Shown piece by piece: positions 6,153-9,673 of a stretch of DNA of 9,673 bases. This stretch comes from CAZIWJ01 sp964542855 (GTDB lineage Bacteria; Bacteroidota; Bacteroidia; Cytophagales; Cyclobacteriaceae). Each line of letters begins with the position of its first letter. The first letter of the stretch is position 1. Location of the stretch: contig CAZIWJ010000139.1 of assembly GCA_964542855.1 (NCBI GenBank), forward strand, positions 1 through 9,673, given 5' to 3'. Under the pieces are notes generated by a model. The model saw only the letters and a list, made by a program, of their open reading frames with translations. It was not told the DNA's origin and did no database searches. Made by a program: the position numbers and the translations under genes.

Positions 6153-6785
6153 ATGGTAATTAATAACGAGGAAGTACTCATCGCCGGGTCAGCCCTCGAT
6201 AAAGCAAAAAAAGCATTGATCATGATTCACGGCAGAGGGGCAACCGCCCGGAGTATACTGGAACTCTGGAAAGAAATTAGCGATCCCGATTTTTTCGTAC
6301 TGGCACCACAGGCTCCCGGTAATACCTGGTACCCGTACAGCTTCATGGCCCCGGTAAACGATAACGAACCCAGGTACGGGGAAAGCCTGGGTATGCTGAA
6401 GGCCACACATAACTGGCTGATTGAACAGGGCCTTACTAACGAACAGATTTACTGGCTTGGTTTTTCACAGGGGGCCTGCCTGGCTACCGAGTACACCACC
6501 AGAAATGCCCGCAAATATGGTGGAGTGGTTGCTTTTACCGGGGGGTTAATTGGCGATCGTATTTATGGTGAAAACTACAGTGGCCAGTTTAATGGTACGC
6601 CAGTTTTTCTCGGTACCAGCAATCCCGATCCACACGTTCCGGTTGAACGGGTTGATGAAACAGAAAAAATCATGAATAACATGGGAGCAAAGGTGCAAAA
6701 GAAGGTATATCCGGGAATGCCCCATACTATTAACCAGGAAGAAATTTCTTTCGCTAAAACTCTTCTTGCTACTGCTATAAATTAA
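6153..6785 (+). CDS. alpha/beta hydrolase, phospholipase/carboxylesterase family
   Basis: A 210-residue serine esterase of the Abhydrolase_2 type (phospholipase/carboxylesterase, dienelactone-hydrolase-like). Visible features are MIHGRGA (24-30) at the oxyanion loop, LAPQAPGNTWYPYSF (50-64), nucleophile elbow GFSQGA with Ser105, Asp159 in NPDPHVPVERV, and His191 in GMPHTI. The triad is complete. There is no signal peptide, so it should be cytoplasmic. The natural substrate is unknown. In Bacteroidota and Firmicutes such esterases often neighbour a ring-cleaving dioxygenase or glyoxalase-like gene, but none is next to it here. The ATG at 6153 is the only in-frame start near the beginning of the homology; ATGs at 6134 and 6148 are out of frame. 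The frame directly after its TAA stop stays open and runs into the WYL remnant, which is probably coincidence or the scar of a deletion. Confidence 0.9.
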   Translation: MVINNEEVLIAGSALDKAKKALIMIHGRGATARSILELWKEISDPDFFVLAPQAPGNTWYPYSFMAPVNDNEPRYGESLGMLKATHNWLIEQGLTNEQIYWLGFSQGACLATEYTTRNARKYGGVVAFTGGLIGDRIYGENYSGQFNGTPVFLGTSNPDPHVPVERVDETEKIMNNMGAKVQKKVYPGMPHTINQEEISFAKTLLATAIN

Positions 6786-6839
6786 AAACCTGTTTCAACA
6801 CAGCCTACTGCTAATCCGACCAGTCCGTTACCGGGCACC

Positions 6840-7052
6840 CGCCTACTATTTACCCCGCAACAGGGGCGGTACGTTAAATCCACGCCGCTGCATCGCAGCC
6901 AGCAGATTCTTGAAGAAACTCTCGACTACTGGCTGGTTCAGTTGAAAATCATTGAAAGCTACGAACTGATTAGTTTATTATCGAGCTTCGGTAAAAGTTG
7001 TAACATCCTCCGTCTGGAAAAATTGAAGCAGCGGGTGGAGGCAGAACGGTAA
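6840..7052 (+). pseudogene. C-terminal remnant of a WYL-domain transcriptional regulator
   Basis: A 70-codon stretch ending at a TAA (7050-7052) reads like the end of a WYL-domain regulator. It starts LLFTPQQGRYVKSTPLHRSQ (from 6843), the phrase that ends the WYL domain and opens its C-terminal WCX part in many Bacteroidota regulators. It then continues QLKIIESYELISLLSSFG (residues 34-51) and NILRLEKLKQ (55-64), which matches the usual V.LKV...YEL...L.S.G...VL.P..L pattern. The N-terminal HTH and the WYL core (about 230-250 residues) are missing. Between the esterase stop at 6785 and 6840 the same frame is open but encodes Pro/Thr-rich sequence unlike the family, with no start codon of its own. 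I conclude that it is a degraded gene left by a deletion. The match is by eye, not by database search. Confidence 0.7.
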
Positions 7053-7518
7053 AGTTAGCGGGTTGCCACCTGCTGGTCATTGGTCATCGTGTGCCTGTTA
7101 CCTGCTAAGTATTGGGTGCATTCAGTAGGTACCTGTCAGCTAATTCAGCCTCGTTGTACAGGAGATGATAGCCGGAGCAGGCCGGGTAAGTAACGCGTTC
7201 ATTTTAACAACGGGTGCGGTAAGGAAGGTAAAGCAGGCGCGTTGGTTGTTAATTGCTGGTTTCAGAATAGCAAAAACCCGATGCAGGAGGCCCCGAACCA
7301 TGGTTAGCCGGCTTCGAACGGATGTAAATCAGGCACGGGGATGCGTTGCAGGCAGCGCCGGGCTCCCGGTTACCTTACAGTAGACTGGGAAAAAAACCTA
7401 CATTCGATCTTCAGCCGGTAATGAGTTAAACCGCTTTCGTTTCAGTTCAAAAGCCGGCAAGGGAGTGGCAATAGTGGATATAATTGATTTACCCTTCGGC
7501 ACCCCGGGCTGGATTGAT
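7053..7518. other. gene-poor region without recognisable content
   Basis: After the WYL remnant about 466 bases follow with no gene that I can support. Open stretches exist on both strands (for example 7165-7383 on plus and about 7398-7525 on minus), but their translations are Arg-rich or Ala/Gly-rich and resemble no family. The 7-bp unit TGGTCAT is repeated in tandem at 7074-7087. CCGGG/CCCGG at 7358-7369 is a small inverted repeat. ATTGATTTAC is repeated at 7483-7492 and 7513-7522, the second copy covering the stop codon of the lipoprotein gene. No tRNA or known ncRNA pattern was seen. It may be decayed coding sequence continuous with the remnant. Confidence 0.6.
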
Positions 7519-8241
7519 TTACTCCGGGTTTACTTCCAGGAACCGTTTAACTAGCTGTTCGTTCTTTTCTTTAGCCTTTACAATATCCTGCTCACCCTTA
7601 TAATCGATGTAATAGGCCAGATTTACCAACCGCTCATTTAGTAGCATCAGGTTCATACACATTAATCTTCGGTATGGGGCAGCATTTTTAGGGTTATATT
7701 GAGTAATAACCTGGAATGTTTTAGCCCTGGGGGCAACGCTGTACTTATTAATCAGGGTAGGTTGATCAATACTCAGCTTTTCTATCTGGCTTTCTACATC
7801 CGTTTTTACCCGTTGCCAGTCCTCTCCGCCCAGAACGTTTTCCATTACCCGGTACATTTGTTCCAGGTCCTCTTCACTGGCAACATACCCGTTCAGTTTA
7901 CGGGTAGCATACAGGGTAAAGAAATCATCGAATGTCATGCGGTCCAGGCTATCTACCTGCTGATAAATGCTGTCGTTCAGGTAGTAGGTTAACACCTGGT
8001 TTGCCGAACCAATAGTATTATCTGCAATTTCCCGCGCCAGTGGATGGTTGTAAGCATTTTTCATCCCCTCAATTTTGGGCAGGTATAGCGGTACGTCGAA
8101 GTTAGTTATGGTATCGGTTACCGATAATACCTTCAGATTGGAGGGGCTGGTGTTGTTTCCCTCTTTTGAAGTACAGTTAAATAAAACACACAGCACGAAA
8201 AAGAAACCGGCCGGTTTGAAATTACTTGTAAACTTAATCAT
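7519..8241 (-). CDS. hypothetical lipoprotein
   Basis: I do not recognise the family. From the ATG at 8241 the protein has 240 residues. It starts with a basic MIKFTSNFK, a hydrophobic core (about 11-20) and then LFNC, with the putative lipidated Cys at 23 followed by TSKEGNN, so it is probably a lipoprotein. Asn just before the Cys is unusual for a lipobox. The mature part is polar and mostly helical-looking, with YYLNDSIYQQVDSLDRMTFD in the first half and NAAPYRRLMCMNLMLLNERL in the second. It ends in a Lys/Glu-rich helix. A TTG start at 8268 is also in frame, but it overlaps the candidate -7 promoter element and would put nine polar residues before the signal peptide. The gene lies downstream of the metallo-hydrolase on the same strand after a 101-base gap, and it may be transcribed separately. 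Confidence 0.75.
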   Translation of the reverse strand: MIKFTSNFKPAGFFFVLCVLFNCTSKEGNNTSPSNLKVLSVTDTITNFDVPLYLPKIEGMKNAYNHPLAREIADNTIGSANQVLTYYLNDSIYQQVDSLDRMTFDDFFTLYATRKLNGYVASEEDLEQMYRVMENVLGGEDWQRVKTDVESQIEKLSIDQPTLINKYSVAPRAKTFQVITQYNPKNAAPYRRLMCMNLMLLNERLVNLAYYIDYKGEQDIVKAKEKNEQLVKRFLEVNPE

Positions 8242-8265
8242 GTGTTTCTGGTCAGTAAGATCCTC

Positions 8266-8298
8266 CAAAATAACCGTATTTACGGGGAGCGAAACAAA
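8266..8298 (-). promoter_or_regulatory. candidate Bacteroidota promoter for the lipoprotein gene
   Basis: On the minus strand TTTG (8298-8295) is followed after 21 bases by TTATTTTG (8273-8266), a 5-of-6 match to TAnnTTTG with an intact TTTG end. The spacing fits the Bacteroidota -33/-7 consensus of 19-21 bases. The -7 end is 24 bases upstream of the ATG at 8241, which favours that start over the TTG at 8268. A small CCGT/ACGG hairpin (8274-8285) lies in the spacer. Confidence 0.45.
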
Positions 8299-8342
8299 CT
8301 TATCGGGAAAACGGGTTCGTAAAAGTGCACAGATTTATTTAT

Positions 8343-9404
8343 TCACCTTTCTTCCTGTTCCAGCAAGAAAGATTCACCTTCTTTCATCACCATAAACTCC
8401 TCAGCGAAAATGCCCTGTTCTTTCCGGGCTTTTTGCAAGTCATTAACGGGTTCTTCCTGGCCGTCATCGGCCAGCGGAAAAGTACCGAAGTGTATGGCAA
8501 TGCTTTTTCTCGATTGTACGTCGCGATGTATCTGTAAAGCCTCGGCTGGAGAAACGTGAATGGACGACATGAACCACTTCGGATTGTAGGCCCCAATAGG
8601 AATGAGCGATAAGGCAAAAGGCCCCGACTTGTTACCAATTTCTTTAAAAGTAGCGGTGTTATACCCGGTGTCACCGGCAAAATATAAATTACCATTGGGC
8701 CTTTTAATGGCATATCCACACCACAACGTAGCATCGCGATCGCCCAGCCCGCGGCCAGAAAAGTGCTGGGCAGGAACCGATTGAATGTTCAGGCTATCGT
8801 TCACCGGGTATTCTTGCCACCAGTCCAGGTCGTGCGCGGTGGGAATACCCAGGGTTTTCAGGTAGGCTCCAACGCCAAGCGGGGTTATAAATTGAGGCTG
8901 GTGTTGCCTGTATAACCGCTTCACGGTATTTTCGTCGAGGTGGTCGTAATGATTATGGCTAATAACCACGTAATCAACAGGAGGCAGGTCCTCAAAGCGG
9001 ATGCCGGGTGGCCGGAACCGTTTGGGGCCGGCCCACTGGAACGGGCTTACTCGCTCGCTATACACCGGGTCAGTGAGGATGTTCACCCCATCCACCTGCA
9101 GTAAAAAAGTGGAGTGGTTAATAAAAGTAATCCTGACGGAATGGGTTTTCTTGGGTGGAGCTGGTCCGTATTCAGCATCCGTAACCGGGTTCCAGGAACT
9201 CCTTTCCCGCTGAACACTCCATTTCAGCACGTCCAGGAACCCTTTAGCCTGCAGTCCTTTTGGGTTCATAAAAGTACTGCCATTGAAATGACCAGACACC
9301 GGCCCCTGGTACTTGGGGGCTGAAATAAAATAGCCTGTGCCAAAAGCAACGGCCAGAAATAGAGCCAAAAAGGCCAGGAATACGAACATAATATTTCTTA
9401 ACAT
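8343..9404 (-). CDS. membrane-anchored MBL-fold metallo-hydrolase (NAPE-PLD/UlaG-like)
   Basis: The protein has 353 residues from the ATG at 9404. An N-terminal hydrophobic helix at about residues 5-27 is an uncleaved anchor or signal peptide, so the catalytic domain probably faces the periplasm. The metallo-beta-lactamase fold is shown by SHNHYDHLD with His150, His152, Asp154 and His155, then His214 (PAQHFSGRG), Asp245 (FAGDTGY) and His305 (IHFGTF), a full two-metal site. NHSTFLLQ (96-103), ILTDPVYSERVSPFQWAGPK (109-128) and LPPVDYVVISHNHYDH resemble the Lactamase_B_2 group that includes N-acyl-phosphatidylethanolamine phospholipase D and UlaG-type lactonases. A phosphodiesterase on a lipid is possible, but the substrate is not proven. 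A TTG nine codons upstream (9431) is in frame, but the ATG places the hydrophobic helix right at the N-terminus. Its stop is 101 bases before the lipoprotein start. Confidence 0.9.
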   Translation of the reverse strand: MLRNIMFVFLAFLALFLAVAFGTGYFISAPKYQGPVSGHFNGSTFMNPKGLQAKGFLDVLKWSVQRERSSWNPVTDAEYGPAPPKKTHSVRITFINHSTFLLQVDGVNILTDPVYSERVSPFQWAGPKRFRPPGIRFEDLPPVDYVVISHNHYDHLDENTVKRLYRQHQPQFITPLGVGAYLKTLGIPTAHDLDWWQEYPVNDSLNIQSVPAQHFSGRGLGDRDATLWCGYAIKRPNGNLYFAGDTGYNTATFKEIGNKSGPFALSLIPIGAYNPKWFMSSIHVSPAEALQIHRDVQSRKSIAIHFGTFPLADDGQEEPVNDLQKARKEQGIFAEEFMVMKEGESFLLEQEER

Positions 9405-9570
9405 GAATGAAGCAGCTATCCGGTTAAGCAACCTTTCTGCGCTTGAAATGTTAACCCGGGTGCGCTTCGATGAACAGGTATTGCTCCTTCACCCTGTAGG
9501 TTTGGCTTTAGCACTTTTCAGATTTCGAAAAGCTATTCAACTAAAATAAAACGTGTTTATCAATTTAGCT

Positions 9571-9601
9571 TTTAACGTCGGTTTAAAAATGGGACGTTAA
9601 A
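9571..9601. promoter_or_regulatory. perfect 9-bp inverted repeat at right edge, possible operator
   Basis: TTTAACGTC at 9571-9579 and GACGTTAAA at 9593-9601 are exact reverse complements separated by 13 bases. Arm starts are 22 bases apart, about two helix turns. The site is upstream of a possible gene starting at 9655 and also upstream of the minus-strand metallo-hydrolase. A dimeric regulator binding site is the simplest reading. A hairpin in a leader RNA is the alternative. Confidence 0.45.
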
Positions 9602-9654
9602 TATTTAAAAAATGCTTTGTGAATCGTATTGAAGCTTTTTAACCAGCACTTCAA

Positions 9655-9673
9655 ATGGCTAAAGTAGAGGTAA
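9655..9673 (+). CDS. possible start of a gene cut by the right edge
   Basis: ATG at 9655 opens a frame reading MAKVEV up to the window end. The region before it is AT-rich and promoter-like, with TTTG about 35 bases upstream and the 9-bp inverted repeat at 9571-9601. A short N-terminus of this kind occurs in 2-oxoacid dehydrogenase E2 proteins of Bacteroidota, but six codons cannot identify a gene. Confidence 0.3.

Noticed and set aside
7305..7325. TTCGAA within GGCTTCGAACGG, reminiscent of a tRNA T-loop
   Set aside because: The flanking bases do not form a T-stem, and no anticodon arm or acceptor stem can be folded nearby on either strand.
7165..7383. Plus-strand ORF of 72 codons in the gene-poor region
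   Set aside because: The translation is Arg/Ala/Gly-rich without domain character and appears to be chance openness in GC-richer DNA.
7398..7525. Minus-strand open stretch of about 42 codons running past the lipoprotein stop in another frame, ending at a TAG
   Set aside because: No start codon fits and no similarity is recognisable; a frameshifted tail of the lipoprotein is possible but unsupported.
8387..8734. Minus-strand 115-codon ORF in another frame of the metallo-hydrolase gene
   Set aside because: It lies wholly inside the metallo-hydrolase, whose motifs and catalytic residues are intact.
9403..9549. Plus-strand ORF of 48 codons (MNEAAIRLSN...) whose ATG overlaps the start of the metallo-hydrolase on the opposite strand
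   Set aside because: It resembles no family, overlaps the start and upstream region of a well-supported gene, and has no ribosome binding site or promoter that I can see.

Overview
The window looks like a Bacteroidota chromosome, probably of the Cytophagales. The evidence is a Bacteroidota-type TonB with an acidic linker, a DUF5684-type membrane protein, a lipoprotein with a Bacteroidota-style -33/-7 promoter, and the block yqeY / cvpA / alpha-beta hydrolase / CBS protein / nadK lying opposite pdxJ. The content is mostly housekeeping and cell-envelope genes. I see no CRISPR array, rRNA, tRNA, insertion sequence, phage gene or defence gene.

Positions 1-3035 hold five minus-strand genes in tight order, read from 3035 down to 1: yqeY (GatB/YqeY domain), cvpA-like membrane protein, alpha/beta hydrolase, CBS-pair protein with an ACT-like C-terminal part, and the N-terminal part of NAD kinase, which runs off the left edge. 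Gaps of 8, 65, 5 and 94 bases suggest one transcript. pdxJ (pyridoxine 5'-phosphate synthase) is divergent from this block, so NADP supply and vitamin B6 synthesis start from one short shared intergenic region. The first ~57 bases of the window do not read like NAD kinase and may be low-quality sequence.

Positions 3799-6152 hold a TonB-family energy transducer (minus, convergent with pdxJ), a divergent family-2 glycosyltransferase of the TIGR04283 type (plus), and a DUF5684-type membrane protein (minus) whose stop codon lies 3 bases from the glycosyltransferase stop. The two divergent intergenic regions here (4567-4808 and 5946-6152) contain short inverted or direct repeats that could be regulatory.

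Positions 6153-7518 hold a serine esterase of the phospholipase/carboxylesterase family followed by a long gene-poor stretch. At the start of this stretch is an unannotated C-terminal remnant of a WYL-domain transcriptional regulator (6840-7052), which has lost its DNA-binding part. The remaining ~470 bases show no recognisable gene.

Positions 7519-9673 hold an unrecognised lipoprotein with its own candidate promoter, a membrane-anchored metallo-beta-lactamase-fold hydrolase similar to the NAPE-PLD/UlaG group, and a right-edge intergenic region with a perfect 9-bp inverted repeat upstream of what may be the first six codons of another gene.

I did not find a convincing new biological system. 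The best leads are the WYL remnant, the CBS/ACT sensor next to NAD kinase, the unknown lipoprotein, and the inverted repeats in the promoter regions.
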